Assembly (NCBI GenBank): GCA_030651305.1
Contig: JAUSCI010000061.1
Coordinates: 50,687 to 114,686, forward strand
Source: Sulfuritalea sp.
Lineage (GTDB): Bacteria; Pseudomonadota; Gammaproteobacteria; Burkholderiales; Rhodocyclaceae
Length of the DNA stretch: 64,000 nt
Direction: 5' to 3'
How positions within the stretch are numbered: the first letter of the stretch is position 1; each line of letters starts with the position of its first letter. Position numbers and translations under genes: made by a program. Positions 24,106 through 34,400 of this stretch are shown here, in pieces. Under the pieces are notes generated by a model, which ran no database searches, was not told the origin of the DNA, and saw nothing but the letters and a program-made list of their open reading frames with translations.

Positions 24106-24579
24106 TCACGATTTCGCCCGAGGTTGCCGCGGCTTCTTGATTTCGCGGATGGCCTCGGAAAACTCGTCGACATCCTCGAAATTGCGATATACCGAGGCAA
24201 AGCGGATATAGGCGACTTTGTCGAGCTTCTTCAGCTCGCGCATCACCAGTTCGCCGATTCGATCGGACGCCACTTCGCGCAATGCCAGTTGCACCAGCTT
24301 TTCCTCGATGCGATCCAGGGCCAGATCGATGCTTTCGGTGGTGACGGGGCGCTTTCTCATCGCCAGCATCATGCTGGCCTTGAGCTTGTCACGGTCATAT
24401 TCGGTACGGCTGCCGTTTTTCTTTACCACTTGCGGCAGGTTCAACTCCACCCGCTCGTAGGTGGTGAAACGCTTGTCGCAGGACAGGCAGCGACGGCGAC
24501 GGCGCACGGTGTCGCCTTCCTCGTTCTCCCTGGTGTCAACTACCTGGGTGTTCGGTTCAGCACAATAGGGACACTTCAT
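24106..24579 (-). CDS. nrdR: Transcriptional repressor NrdR
   Basis: 157 residues. N-terminal zinc ribbon with CPYC (residues 3-6) and CLSC (31-34), then an ATP-cone domain (residues about 48-138) with [17 protein letters not shown]. NrdR senses ATP/dATP and represses ribonucleotide reductase genes. The order glyA-nrdR-ribD is common in betaproteobacteria. No NrdR box was recognised within the window. Confidence 0.95.
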   Translation of the reverse strand: MKCPYCAEPNTQVVDTRENEEGDTVRRRRRCLSCDKRFTTYERVELNLPQVVKKNGSRTEYDRDKLKASMMLAMRKRPVTTESIDLALDRIEEKLVQLALREVASDRIGELVMRELKKLDKVAYIRFASVYRNFEDVDEFSEAIREIKKPRQPRAKS

Positions 24580-24605
24580 GAACTGCTCCGCCGCCGACGA
24601 TCAGA

Positions 24606-25850
24606 TCAACCGTAAACCGGAAACTTCTTGCACAGCACCGCAACTTCACCACGCACGCGTGCCAGCACGGCTTCATCATGCGGCGCATCGAGCACGTCGG
24701 CGATCAGGTCGGCGACCTGTTCCGACTCGATCTCGGTGAAGCCACGGGTGGTCATGGCCGGCGTGCCGAGACGGATGCCGGAGGTAACGAAAGGCTTTTG
24801 CGGATCGTTCGGGATGGCGTTCTTGTTCACTGTGATGTGGGCGAGACCCAGTGCGGCCTCGGCCTCCTTGCCGGTGATGTTTTTGGCCTGCAGATCGACC
24901 AGGAACACATGCGACTCGGTGCGCCCGGAGACAATGCGCAGGCCGCGACTCTTGAGCACCTTGGCCATCACCTGGGCGTTTTCAATCACCTGTTCCTGGT
25001 AGTTGCGGAACTCGGGCGTCATCGCCTCCTTGAAGGCCACGGCCTTGGCCGCGATGACGTGCTCCAGGGGGCCACCTTGCAGGCCGGGAAAGATCGCCGA
25101 GTTGATGGCCTTCTCGTGCTCGGCACGCATCAGGATCAGGCCACCGCGCGGGCCGCGCAGGGTCTTGTGGGTGGTCGAGGTAACGACGTCGGCATGCGGC
25201 ACCGGGTTCGGGTAGAAACCCGCGGCGACGAGACCGGCGTAGTGGGCCATGTCCACCATGAAGATGGCGCCAACTGCCTTCGCCACATTGGCGAAGCGTT
25301 CGAAATCGATCCTCAACGCATAAGCCGAGGCGCCGGCAATGATCAGTTTCGGCTTGTGCTCATGCGCCAGCCGTTCCATCTCGACGTAATCGATTTCCTC
25401 GTTCTCGTCGAGGCCATAGGGCACGACATTGAACCACTTGCCGGACATGTTCAGCGCCATGCCATGCGTCAGGTGGCCGCCGGCGGCGAGATTCATGCCG
25501 AGGATGGTGTCGCCCGGCTTGAGGAAAGCCATGAACACGGCCTGATTGGCCTGCGAACCGGAGTTCGGCTGAACGTTGGCGGCATCGGCGCCGAACAGTT
25601 CCTTGGCGCGATCGATGGCCAGTTGCTCGGCCACGTCCACATATTCACAGCCGCCGTAATAGCGCTTGCCCGGATAGCCTTCGGCGTACTTGTTGGTGAG
25701 TTGCGAACCCTGCGCTTCCAGCACCGCCCACGAAACATAGTTTTCCGAGGCGATCAACTCGATGTGATCTTCCTGACGGCGGTTTTCATTCTGAATCGCG
25801 GTCCAAAGCTCGGGGTCGGTCTTGGCGAGAGTGTTCTGCTTCAGGAACAT
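24606..25850 (-). CDS. glyA: Serine hydroxymethyltransferase
   Basis: 414 residues from ATG 25850 (upstream ATG 25892 would add a low-complexity tail absent from the family). It interconverts serine and glycine while loading one-carbon units on tetrahydrofolate. The PLP lysine is in [14 protein letters not shown]; other signatures are [12 protein letters not shown] near residue 34, [18 protein letters not shown], and [14 protein letters not shown] with the cofactor-binding Asp/His. It is followed 26 bp later by nrdR. Confidence 0.96.
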   Translation of the reverse strand: MFLKQNTLAKTDPELWTAIQNENRRQEDHIELIASENYVSWAVLEAQGSQLTNKYAEGYPGKRYYGGCEYVDVAEQLAIDRAKELFGADAANVQPNSGSQANQAVFMAFLKPGDTILGMNLAAGGHLTHGMALNMSGKWFNVVPYGLDENEEIDYVEMERLAHEHKPKLIIAGASAYALRIDFERFANVAKAVGAIFMVDMAHYAGLVAAGFYPNPVPHADVVTSTTHKTLRGPRGGLILMRAEHEKAINSAIFPGLQGGPLEHVIAAKAVAFKEAMTPEFRNYQEQVIENAQVMAKVLKSRGLRIVSGRTESHVFLVDLQAKNITGKEAEAALGLAHITVNKNAIPNDPQKPFVTSGIRLGTPAMTTRGFTEIESEQVADLIADVLDAPHDEAVLARVRGEVAVLCKKFPVYG

Positions 25851-25920
25851 GGCGGCATCCGGAGAAGGGTGGAAAGGCGCGGATTTTAGCACCCGCGCCT
25901 GACGCGCTGCCAGTTGCGGA

Positions 25921-26565
25921 CTAGCTCGTAACCTCGTCGAGCGCTCGCTGCAGATGGCGACAGTCGGCCCAGGAAATCAGCCGCCAACCACGGTCGTCAC
26001 GCTCCAGCCAGTTGAAGGCCGCATTCGGCAGGATGAAATCGCGTGGGGCATCCAACGGGCACCCTGTTGCGGCGCGATGGACGATGTCGAGCACGCCACC
26101 ATGGGTGAAGGCGAGCACGCTGGCCCCGGCATGCCGCGCGGCCATCTCATCGAGCCCGTCCAGCACGCGTCCGGCAAAGGCTATGAGCGATTCGCCGGTG
26201 TCGAAATCGTAGTCGGGCGTGCGCGCCTGGTGGTGCCTATGAAGCTCCGGAAAATGCTGGCGGGCCTCCGCTGCGGTGACGCCCTGCATGACGCCGAAAT
26301 GCCGCTCGCGCAAAGTTGGCGCCGGCGACACCGCGAGCCCCAGGTCGGTGGCGACGATTTGCGCCGTATGCCAGGCCCGCTGCAAGTCGCTGCTGTAGGT
26401 GGCTGCGAACGACTGCCCGACCAGTCCCGCAGCCACGGCCCGGGCCTGGGCGCGACCGCCGGCATTGAGGTCGATGTCGATCTGTCCCTGGATGCGCTTC
26501 TCGCTGTTCCAGTCGGTCTCGCCGTGGCGAATCAGGCAGAGGCGGGTGATTCGTGTTGACGTCAT
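25921..26565 (-). CDS. Histidine phosphatase family protein (PhoE/CobC-like)
   Basis: 214 residues. Phosphoglycerate-mutase fold with catalytic [10 protein letters not shown] near the start, [18 protein letters not shown], the acid motif [11 protein letters not shown] and the second His in [12 protein letters not shown]. It lacks the length and insertions of true GpmA (encoded separately here at 17.8 kb), so it is more likely a broad-specificity phosphatase or an alpha-ribazole phosphatase-like enzyme. It sits 10 bp after the GntR gene and 70 bp before glyA. Substrate unknown. Confidence 0.82.
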   Translation of the reverse strand: MTSTRITRLCLIRHGETDWNSEKRIQGQIDIDLNAGGRAQARAVAAGLVGQSFAATYSSDLQRAWHTAQIVATDLGLAVSPAPTLRERHFGVMQGVTAAEARQHFPELHRHHQARTPDYDFDTGESLIAFAGRVLDGLDEMAARHAGASVLAFTHGGVLDIVHRAATGCPLDAPRDFILPNAAFNWLERDDRGWRLISWADCRHLQRALDEVTS

Positions 26566-26575
26566 GCTCCCGATG

Positions 26576-27307
26576 TTACGGCTTGTTGCGCGCGTCGCTG
26601 CGGAACATGCGGGCCAGGTTCTGCCGCACGTAGCCAATGTGATTGGCGACCGCGGCGAGCGCCTGTTCGGCGTCACCCTTTTCGATGGCCCGCCACACCG
26701 CGCGATGCTGATCGAGCAATTGCTCCTTCGCAGCCGGCACCTGAACCAGTTCGCTCAGGTTGCGCCGCAGGTTGTCGCGCATCAGACGCAGCAGGCTCGC
26801 CGTCAGGTGGCCCACGATAACGTTGTGCGAGGCCTCGGCAATGGCCTGGTGAAATGCCAGATCAGTATCAACCTGGGCGTCCAGGTCGGTTCCGGAAAAT
26901 GCCTCCTCAAGCATTGCCAGGCATTTGTGAACCCGTTCCCTATCGGCGACGGTGGCCCTTTGCGCAGCACATTCCGCAGCCCGCCCCTCCAGCATGTGGC
27001 GAAACTCGAGCATGTCGTCGTGCACAGCCGGGTGGTCGCGGAGGATTTCCTCCCAGGGATTGGCAAAGCTGGTATCGAGCCGGTTTGTAGCGAAGGTGCC
27101 GCCGCCTTGCCGGCTCTCCAGCAGCCCCCGTGCCACCAGCTTCTGGATGGCTTCCCGCAGCGAAGCCCGCGAAACGCCCAATTGCACCGACAGCCCGCGC
27201 TCGGACGGCAGGCGGTCACCCGGCTTGAGGCCACCTTCAAGCATCCGCTGCTCGATCTCGCGCGCAACCACGTCGGCAAGCCGTGGCGCTATCATTTTTG
27301 AGTCCAT
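26576..27307 (-). CDS. GntR-family regulator (FadR/PdhR-type, FCD domain)
   Basis: 243 residues from ATG 27307 (ATG 27295 is possible). Winged HTH at about residues 8-75: LKPGDRLPSERGLSVQLGVS and SRASLREAIQKLVARGL. The C-terminal all-helical FCD domain carries the metal or ligand triad region DLAFHQAIAEASHN, with HRAVWRAIEKGD and AVANHIGYV. Such regulators respond to organic acids such as pyruvate, lactate or glycolate. It is divergent from a TRAP transporter, and a TTGGTCTGACCAA palindrome lies in its own promoter with a second copy at the transporter promoter. It probably represses both until the transported acid binds. Confidence 0.87.
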   Translation of the reverse strand: MDSKMIAPRLADVVAREIEQRMLEGGLKPGDRLPSERGLSVQLGVSRASLREAIQKLVARGLLESRQGGGTFATNRLDTSFANPWEEILRDHPAVHDDMLEFRHMLEGRAAECAAQRATVADRERVHKCLAMLEEAFSGTDLDAQVDTDLAFHQAIAEASHNVIVGHLTASLLRLMRDNLRRNLSELVQVPAAKEQLLDQHRAVWRAIEKGDAEQALAAVANHIGYVRQNLARMFRSDARNKP

Positions 27308-27313
27308 TATTTC

Positions 27314-27343
27314 AATATAACATTGGTCTGACCAAGATATCAA
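27314..27343 (-). promoter_or_regulatory. gntR promoter with repressor palindrome in the spacer
   Basis: Minus strand: TTGATA (27343-27338), 18-bp spacer, TATATT (27319-27314). The spacer contains the perfect palindrome TTGGTCAGACCAA (27335-27323), of the TGGT-N3-ACCA class bound by FadR/PdhR/LldR proteins. The -10 ends 6 bp before ATG 27307, so the message may be leaderless or start at ATG 27295 with a very short leader. Confidence 0.72.
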
Positions 27344-27380
27344 CTAGCGGAAAATGACCTGGAGAATTCGGCAGTTCAGC

Positions 27381-27430
27381 TTGACAGAGCCTATCGCGGC
27401 CCTTAACATTCGGCCAGTTTGGTCTGACCA
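27381..27430 (+). promoter_or_regulatory. TRAP operon promoter with downstream repressor site
   Basis: TTGACA (27381-27386), 17-bp spacer, TAACAT (27404-27409): a strong sigma70-type promoter. The palindrome TGGTCTGACCA (27420-27430) follows at about +4 to +14, where a bound GntR protein would block clearance. A 5' leader of about 225 nt follows to dctQ; no riboswitch was recognised in it. Confidence 0.72.
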
Positions 27431-27640
27431 CTGATCCACGTACGATCAACCACAGGTGGTCGCCGGCAAACTGAATGCAGCTTCCGAGCAGGCTGGTCGC
27501 CCGCTGCAAGATACTGATGCAATCAAGGAGTAGTTCTTGAATCATCGAATATTCAAAGCTCAGGTTAATATACCTCCGACCATCAAAAGAAGAGCACTGC
27601 GCGTACGACGCGACGGATGCGCAATTCGGGAGCCTCATGC

Positions 27641-28297
27641 ATGAACGCCATGCTCAAACTGTCGCGGCTGATCGACGGCCTCAACGAACGTATCGGCCGC
27701 AACCTGATGTGGCTGGTTCTGGCTGCGGTGATCATCTCGGCGGTCAACGCCGTGGTGCGCAAAGCCTTCGACATGAGCTCGAACGCCTTCCTCGAAATCC
27801 AGTGGTATCTGTTCGCCGCCGTGGTGCTGCTAGGTTCGGCCTACACCATGCTGCGCCAGGGCCACGTCAAGATCGACGTCATCGTCGGCCACTTCTCCAA
27901 GCGCACCCAGCTCATCGTCGAGTGCGTCGGTATCGTCTGCTTTCTGTTCCCCTTCGTATTCAAGGTCAACGAACTGGTCTGGCCGCTGGTAATCCAGGCC
28001 TTTAACAGCGGCGAAATGTCGCAGAATGCCGGCGGCCTGATCCGCTGGCCGGTGTACGCGCTGGTGCCGGCCGGCTTTGTGCTGCTGGGCCTGCAGGGGC
28101 TGTCGGAACTGATCAAGCGCGTCGCCTTCCTGCTGGGCGTCGCGGCCGACCCGACGCAACCGGTGCAGACCAAGACGGCCGAAGAGGAACTGGCCGAGGA
28201 AATCCTCAAGCATCAAGTCGCGCCCGAAGTGATCGAACGTGTGGAAGACGCCATCGACATGGTGGCAGATCAAAGCAAAGACGGGAGCGCGAAATGA
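27641..28297 (+). CDS. TRAP transporter small permease (DctQ family)
   Basis: 218 residues. Four membrane segments as expected for DctQ: LMWLVLAAVIISAVNAVV, WYLFAAVVLLGSAYTML, LIVECVGIVCFLFPFVF and YALVPAGFVLLGLQGL. The family motif SSNAFLEIQWYLF lies between the first two. ATG 27641 is preceded by GGGAGC at 7 bp. The C-terminal 45 residues are acidic and charged, longer than average. It supports the large permease in sodium-driven uptake. The stop overlaps dctM (ATGA). Confidence 0.9.
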   Translation: MNAMLKLSRLIDGLNERIGRNLMWLVLAAVIISAVNAVVRKAFDMSSNAFLEIQWYLFAAVVLLGSAYTMLRQGHVKIDVIVGHFSKRTQLIVECVGIVCFLFPFVFKVNELVWPLVIQAFNSGEMSQNAGGLIRWPVYALVPAGFVLLGLQGLSELIKRVAFLLGVAADPTQPVQTKTAEEELAEEILKHQVAPEVIERVEDAIDMVADQSKDGSAK

Positions 28298-30066
28298 TCG
28301 AATTCCTCCAGCACAACATGGCGCCGGTGATGTTCGGCGGCCTGATCTTTTTCCTGCTCATGGGCTACTCGGTGGCCTTCTCGCTGGCCGCCTGCGGCCT
28401 GTTCTTCGGCTGGCTCGGCGTCGAGCTCGGCCTGCTGCCACATTCGCTGCTGCAGGCATTGCCGCTGCGCATCTTCGGCATCATGCAGAACGACACGCTG
28501 CTGGCGATTCCCTTCTTCACCTTCATGGGCCTGATCCTCGAACGATCAGGCATGGCTGAGGATCTGCTCGACACCATCGGCCAACTCTTCGGTCCGATCC
28601 GCGGCGGCCTGGCCTATGCGGTGATCCTGGTCGGCGCCATGCTTGCCGCCACCACCGGCGTGGTAGCCGCCTCGGTGATCTCGATGGGCCTGATTTCGCT
28701 GCCGATCATGCTGCGCTACGGTTACGACCGCCGCCTCGCCTCGGGCGTGATCGCCGCGTCGGGCACGCTGGCGCAGATCATCCCGCCCTCCCTGGTGCTG
28801 ATCGTGATCGCCGACCAGCTTGGCCGCAGCGTCGGCGACCTGTACGCCGGCGCCTTCATTCCCGGCTTCATCCTCACCGGGCTCTACATCGGCTTCGTAT
28901 TCCTCGTCAGCATGGTCAAGCCGCAGTTCGTCCCGGCCTTGCCGCTCGAAGCCCGCACCATCCGCGAGGACAACGGCAGCGCCGGCCTGCCTTCGGTGCT
29001 GGCCTTGGTCGTGTTGTCCACCGGCGCCGCGATTGCCTACGCCAAGACGCGGCCGGCGGAAACCCCCACCGACGAGCTGATCGTGGTCTCGATGTGCGTC
29101 GGCGTCGGCATTGCTTTCTTCCTTGCCGTAATCAACAAGGTCACCAAGCTGGGTCTGCTCTCGCGCATGGCCGAACGCGTGACCTTCGTCCTGATCCCGC
29201 CGCTGGCGCTGATCTTCCTGGTGCTCGGCACCATCTTCCTCGGCATCGCGACGCCGACCGAAGGCGGCGCCATGGGCGCTTCGGGTGCGCTGATCATGGC
29301 CTTGTCGCGCCGCCGCCTGAGCATCAACCTGATGAAGCAGGCGATGGACGCGACCATGAAGCTGTCCTGCTTCGTCGTCTTCATCCTGCTCGGCGCCACG
29401 GTGTTCAGCCTGACCTTCCAGGCCGTCGATGGATCGGTCTGGGTCGAGCATCTGCTGACCGGCCTGCCCGGCGGCCAGATCGGCTTCCTCATCGTGGTAA
29501 ATCTGCTGGTCTTCTTCCTCGCCTTCTTCCTCGACTTCTTCGAGCTGGCCTTCATCGTCATCCCCCTGCTGGGTCCGGTGGCGGACAAGCTGGGCATCGA
29601 CCTGGTCTGGTTCGGCGTGCTGATGGCGGTGAACATGCAGACTTCCTTCATGCACCCACCCTTCGGCTTCGCCCTGTTCTACCTGCGCAGCGTGGCGCCG
29701 CACAATGAATACATCGACCGCCTGACCAAGCAGAAGATCGCACCGATCACCACGACGCAGATCTACTGGGGCTCGGTGCCCTTCGTCATCATCCAGGTGA
29801 TGATGGTGGGCTTGCTGATCGCCTTCCCCAACCTGGTCACCGGCAGTGCCGATACCGCGGCGAAAGTCGATGCCGATACCATCCAGCTCGAAGCGCCGCC
29901 GGCCACCGATCAGGGCACTTCCGCAGCCGACCCTGGTGCGCCGGCCGCCGACAAGAACGAGACCGAACAGCAACAGGCAGAACGGGAGAAGGCGGAACAA
30001 GACAAGGAGGAGGAGGACGATCCGGCCAAGGCTTTGCAACTGTCCATCGACAAGGGCAAGAAGTAG
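28294..30066 (+). CDS. TRAP transporter large permease (DctM family) with charged C-terminal tail
   Basis: 590 residues; typical DctM proteins have 425-480, but the subfamily paired with TakP-like binders is longer. About 12-14 hydrophobic segments occupy residues 1-515, including conserved GGLAYAVILVGAMLAATTG and PTEGGAMGASGAL. From about residue 520 the protein becomes a hydrophilic Ala/Glu/Gln/Lys-rich tail (NETEQQQAEREKAEQDKEEE) without membrane segments, probably cytoplasmic and possibly coiled coil. It transports the substrate delivered by the periplasmic binder encoded 79 bp downstream. Confidence 0.9.
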   Translation: MIEFLQHNMAPVMFGGLIFFLLMGYSVAFSLAACGLFFGWLGVELGLLPHSLLQALPLRIFGIMQNDTLLAIPFFTFMGLILERSGMAEDLLDTIGQLFGPIRGGLAYAVILVGAMLAATTGVVAASVISMGLISLPIMLRYGYDRRLASGVIAASGTLAQIIPPSLVLIVIADQLGRSVGDLYAGAFIPGFILTGLYIGFVFLVSMVKPQFVPALPLEARTIREDNGSAGLPSVLALVVLSTGAAIAYAKTRPAETPTDELIVVSMCVGVGIAFFLAVINKVTKLGLLSRMAERVTFVLIPPLALIFLVLGTIFLGIATPTEGGAMGASGALIMALSRRRLSINLMKQAMDATMKLSCFVVFILLGATVFSLTFQAVDGSVWVEHLLTGLPGGQIGFLIVVNLLVFFLAFFLDFFELAFIVIPLLGPVADKLGIDLVWFGVLMAVNMQTSFMHPPFGFALFYLRSVAPHNEYIDRLTKQKIAPITTTQIYWGSVPFVIIQVMMVGLLIAFPNLVTGSADTAAKVDADTIQLEAPPATDQGTSAADPGAPAADKNETEQQQAEREKAEQDKEEEDDPAKALQLSIDKGKK

Positions 30067-30145
30067 AAGCAGCGCAGTGTTGTAGTATCCGGCGACGGGC
30101 CCTCGCGACCCTTCGTCATAATCGAAAACATCAAGGAGAAGATCT

Positions 30146-31261
30146 ATGGAACGTCGCAAGTTTCTGCAAAACGCCGGTATCGCCGGCATCCTGGCTGCCG
30201 GTGTCGCACCGGCGGTCCATGCTCAAGGCGCCCCCACCATCCGCTGGCGTCTGGCGTCGAGCTTCCCCAAGGCGCTCGACACCATTTTCGGCGCCGCCGA
30301 CGTCTTCTCGAAGACCGTCTCGGAAGCCACCGGCGGTAAGTTCACCATTTCAATTCATGCCGGCGGCGAACTGATGCCCGCCTTCGGCGTGGTCGATGGC
30401 GTGCAGCAAGGCACTGTCGAATGCGCCCACACCGCCCCCTACTACTTCTTCGGCAAGGATGACACTTTCGCCATCGACTGCGCGATTCCCTTCGGCCTCA
30501 ACAGCCGCCAGATGACGGCCTGGATGTACGAAGGCAACGGCCTGAAGCTGCTGCGCGAGTTCTACAAGAACTACAACATCGTCAACTTCCCGATGGGCAA
30601 CACCGGCGCCCAGATGGGCGGCTGGTATCGCAAGGAAATCAAGTCGCTGGCCGACATCAAGGGCATGAAGATGCGCATCGGCGGCTTCGGCGGCAAGGTG
30701 CTGTCGGCCATCGGCGGCGTACCGCAGAATATTCCCGGCGGTGAAATCTACCAGGCGCTGGAAAAGGGCACCATCGACGCCACCGAGTGGGTCGGCCCCT
30801 ATGATGACGAAAAGCTCGGCTTCGTCAAGGTCGCCAAGCACTACTATTATCCCGGCTGGTGGGAAGGCGGTCCGCAGCTCTCGCTGTATGTCAACCAGAA
30901 GGCATGGGACGCGCTGCCCGCCGATTACAAGGCGATTCTCGCCGCGGCGGCGTCGCATGCCCACGTGGACATGCAGGCCAAGTACGATGCCAAGAACCCT
31001 GCGGCCCTGAAGCGCCTGGTCGCCGCCGGTGCCAAGCTGCATGTGTTCGACAAGAGCATTCTAATGGCCGCCCACGACGCGGCGATGTCGCTTTACTCCG
31101 ACCTGTCGGCCAAGAATCCGGCTTGGAAGAAGGTCTACGAGGACTACGCGGCATTCCGCGACGAGCAGCACCTGTGGTTCCGTTTCGCCGAAGCCGGCTT
31201 CGACAACTTCATGCAGAGCGGTCGCTTCGCTACCGCCAAGGCGGCGCCGAAGAAGAAGTAA
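30146..31261 (+). CDS. TRAP substrate-binding protein, TakP-like (2-oxoacid type)
   Basis: 371 residues. The N-terminus ERRKFLQNAGIAGILAAG followed by VHAQG has a twin-arginine-like signal. The mature protein closely follows the TakP family: TIRWRLASSFPKALDTIFG, MGNTGAQMGGWYRKEI with the substrate Arg and Gln, and GTIDATEWVGPYDDEKLGF. TakP of Rhodobacter binds pyruvate and longer 2-oxoacids with sodium, so this binder probably does too. A good GGAG site precedes ATG 30146. The short KKK tail is followed by a strong terminator. Ligand identity is inferred. Confidence 0.9.
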   Translation: MERRKFLQNAGIAGILAAGVAPAVHAQGAPTIRWRLASSFPKALDTIFGAADVFSKTVSEATGGKFTISIHAGGELMPAFGVVDGVQQGTVECAHTAPYYFFGKDDTFAIDCAIPFGLNSRQMTAWMYEGNGLKLLREFYKNYNIVNFPMGNTGAQMGGWYRKEIKSLADIKGMKMRIGGFGGKVLSAIGGVPQNIPGGEIYQALEKGTIDATEWVGPYDDEKLGFVKVAKHYYYPGWWEGGPQLSLYVNQKAWDALPADYKAILAAAASHAHVDMQAKYDAKNPAALKRLVAAGAKLHVFDKSILMAAHDAAMSLYSDLSAKNPAWKKVYEDYAAFRDEQHLWFRFAEAGFDNFMQSGRFATAKAAPKKK

Positions 31262-31301
31262 GACAGATCGGTTCGGCCAGCAGTGGCCGGCAGTCTGGGC
31301 A

Positions 31302-31330
31302 AACCCCGCTGCGGCGGGGTTTGTTTTTTT
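31302..31330 (+). terminator. Rho-independent terminator of the TRAP operon
   Basis: AACCCCGC (31302-31309) pairs with GCGGGGTT (31314-31321) around a TGCG loop, followed by G and a run of seven T (31324-31330). Confidence 0.93.
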
Positions 31331-31451
31331 GTGGCGGGATCTGTGTGCGGAGTGTCACGAAACGTTTCTTCAACGTCGCTGTCGCGACTTCTTGCCGAGA
31401 AATGGTTCAAGCTACCGGTCCGACAACGGCTGCTACAACGACCTGACGCAA

Positions 31452-34400
31452 TCAAACTCGCCGCGCAAACTCCTCGAAGCCCTGGACCGGCAACGGTCGA
31501 CTGAAAAAATAACCCTGATAGGCATGACAGCCGGAACTGGCGAGGAAGGCGCGCTGGGCTTCGGTCTCCACGCCCTCCGCGATTACCCCCAGCCCGAGGC
31601 TCTGCGCCAGCGCCACGATGGTTCTGGCAATCGCCGCATCGTTGGGGTCAATCAGGATGTCACGCACGAACGACTGGTCGATCTTCAGCTGGTCCAGCGG
31701 CAGACGCTTCAGATAGGACAGCGAGGAGTAACCGGTACCGAAATCGTCCAGTGAAAAGCCCACCCCCTTAGCTTTCAGCGCGTACATCTTTTCGATGATG
31801 TCCTCGACGTTATCCACCAGCAGGCTTTCGGTCAGTTCCAGTTTGAGCCGGTTCGGATTGGCACCAGTTTGGCCGATTATTACCAAGACCTGATCGACAA
31901 AGTCGGATTCGTGGAGTTGTTGGGCGCTGACATTAACCGCTACCGTGAGATGGGCCATGTCGGGACGGACGGACCATCGCGCCAGTTGGGTGCAGGCGGT
32001 TTCCAGTACCCAGTTGCCCAATGACAGGATCAGTCCCGTCTCTTCAGCCAGGGGAATGAACTCGGCGGGAGACACCAGGCCGCGCAGGGGATGCTGCCAG
32101 CGCACCAGCACTTCGGCACCCGTGACGCGGCCTCCATCGATCACCTGTGCCTGGTAATGGAGCACGAACTGTTTCTCCTGAAGGGCGTCGCGCAGATCCT
32201 TTTCCAGAGCGACTCGCTCCATCACGGCAGTCTGCATGTCCGGATCAAAGAAATGCAGGACATTGCGCCCCCTTGCCTTCGACTTGTACATGGCGAGGTC
32301 GGCCTGCTTCATCAGATCATCGATGCTGGCCTGGTGGCCCCTGAACAAGGTGGCGCCGATGCTCGCGGTGCTGCGGTGTTCAATGCCATTGAGCCGATAC
32401 GTACGGACAAGTGCGGCGAGGATCTTTTCGCCGACGGCTTCGGTCTGGGTGGCGGCCTCTTCCATGTTCGCGCTCAGGCTGCCCAGCGCCACCACGAACT
32501 CGTCGCCGCCCAACCGCGCCACCGTGTCACCCTCGCGCACGCTGTCGACGAGACGCTGCGCGACTTGCTGCAGTAGCAGGTCACCCACGTCATGGCCCAA
32601 GGTATCGTTGAGCGTCTTGAAATTGTCGAGATCGATAAACAGCAGCGCGCCACAACTGCCATTGCGGGAACTGGCCGTCATTGCCTGTCGCAGGCGATCC
32701 ATCAGCAGCGTACGGTTGGGCAATCGGGTCAGTGGATCAAAGAAGGCCAGCTCCATGATCTTCTCTTCGGCCTTCTTGCGTTCGGTAATATCTTGGTGTG
32801 TCGCGACATAATGGGTAACCACCCCGTCATCGCTCTTGACCGCCGAAATCGCCAGCCACTTTGGATATACCTCGCCGTTCTTGCGCCGGTCCCAGATTTC
32901 TCCCTGCCATGATCCCGTATTCAGGAGACTGTCCCACATCGCCTTGTAAAACGCGGCATCGTGACGATCTGATTTCAGCAGGCGCGGGGTGCGGCCGATG
33001 ACATCTCTTGCCGAATAACCGGTGTTCTGGCTAAAGGCCCGATTGACGCGCAGGATTACACCGTCCGGATCGGTAACCACCATGGGTTCCTGGGATTCAA
33101 AGGCCGTTGCGGCAATGCGCAGCTCCGCCTCGGCTTCCTTGCGGTAGGTAATGTCGCTGACGCTGCCGATAAACAGTTTTCTGTCATTGAGCACGGTTTC
33201 GGTGACTCCCAGCTCAAGATGAAATACTGAACCGTCGCGGCGCTGCCCCATGACATCACGTCTAACACCTATCACCTTGTGGATGCCGCTACGCCGGTAG
33301 TTCGCCAGGTAGCCGTCATGCGCAGTCCGGTAAGGCTCGGGCATCAGCATATTGACGTTTTTGCCGATCATCTCGGCGGCGCTGTAACCGAACATTTGCT
33401 CCGCGGACGAATTGCATGACTCGATGATGCCCAGTTCGGTGATGGTGATTACGCCATTGCGAACGCCATCCAGCACCGCGCGCAGGCGTGTTTCGCTCGC
33501 TGCCAGGGCCTGCTCGAACTGCTTGCGGACGGTAATGTCAGTGGCGTAGGCAATGATGCAGGCCCTTCCATCCAGTTCGGTTATTTCAGCCGAAATGCTG
33601 ACATGCCGATGCTCGCCATTCTTGTGTTTCCAGATCGACTCGTAGTCGACCAGACGACCTTCGCGGTGGATCGCATCCGCCCATGGCCGACGGATGGCTT
33701 CATCCGGCCACAATCCGATTTCCACTGAGGTCCTGCCGATCAGGTCGGCCCTCGTCCAGCCGAAATCCCGTTCGTAGTTCGCATTGGCTTCCAAAAAGCG
33801 ACCCTCATCCGCCGTGGCAATCGACGCCGGGATGGGACATGAACTGAAGGCCGTCGAAAATCTCTGCTCGGACTGGCGCAGGGCGATCTCAGCCAGCTTG
33901 CGCTCGGTAACATCCTGCACCGTGCCGAATGAACGCAGCGGCCTGCCATCCGCGTCAAAAACCGTCGAGCACTTCTCATTCACCCACTTGACGCGCCCGT
34001 CGCTCATGCGCAAGCGATGGGCGATCTCATACGGCATGCGGGTCTTGAGCGACTTGGCATAGGCCTCGCTCACCGCAGCGCGGTCATCCGGATGTATGGC
34101 GTTGAGAAAGGCTTCGTAGGTGGCGCTGAATTCCTGCGGATCGATCTCGAACAAACGAAACACTTCATCCGACCACATCAGTTCGCCACTGACCATATCC
34201 AGCGTCCAACTGCCGACATGCGCTGTGCGCTGGGCTTCATTCAGGTTATCCGCGCTGGCGCGCAGTTCCCCCTCGACCTGTTGGCGCTCGATCTCATTGG
34301 ATTGCAGCTTGATCTGCATCGCGGACAGGCCCGCGAGCACGCTGCCCTCCATACCGGGAGCGACATCGATGCGGGACGTGAAATCGCCGCGGCCGATTTC

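Noticed and set aside
26565..26676. N-terminal extension of the histidine phosphatase
   Set aside because: The extra 37 residues overlap the end of gntR and are of low-complexity composition; the family begins at the ATG at 26565, just before LIRHGE.
28546..30189. A long open frame (547 codons) antisense to the TRAP permease gene
   Set aside because: It is a GC-rich shadow of dctM, made of Asp/Glu/His/Gln/Gly-rich text with no domain, and the plus-strand gene is unmistakable.
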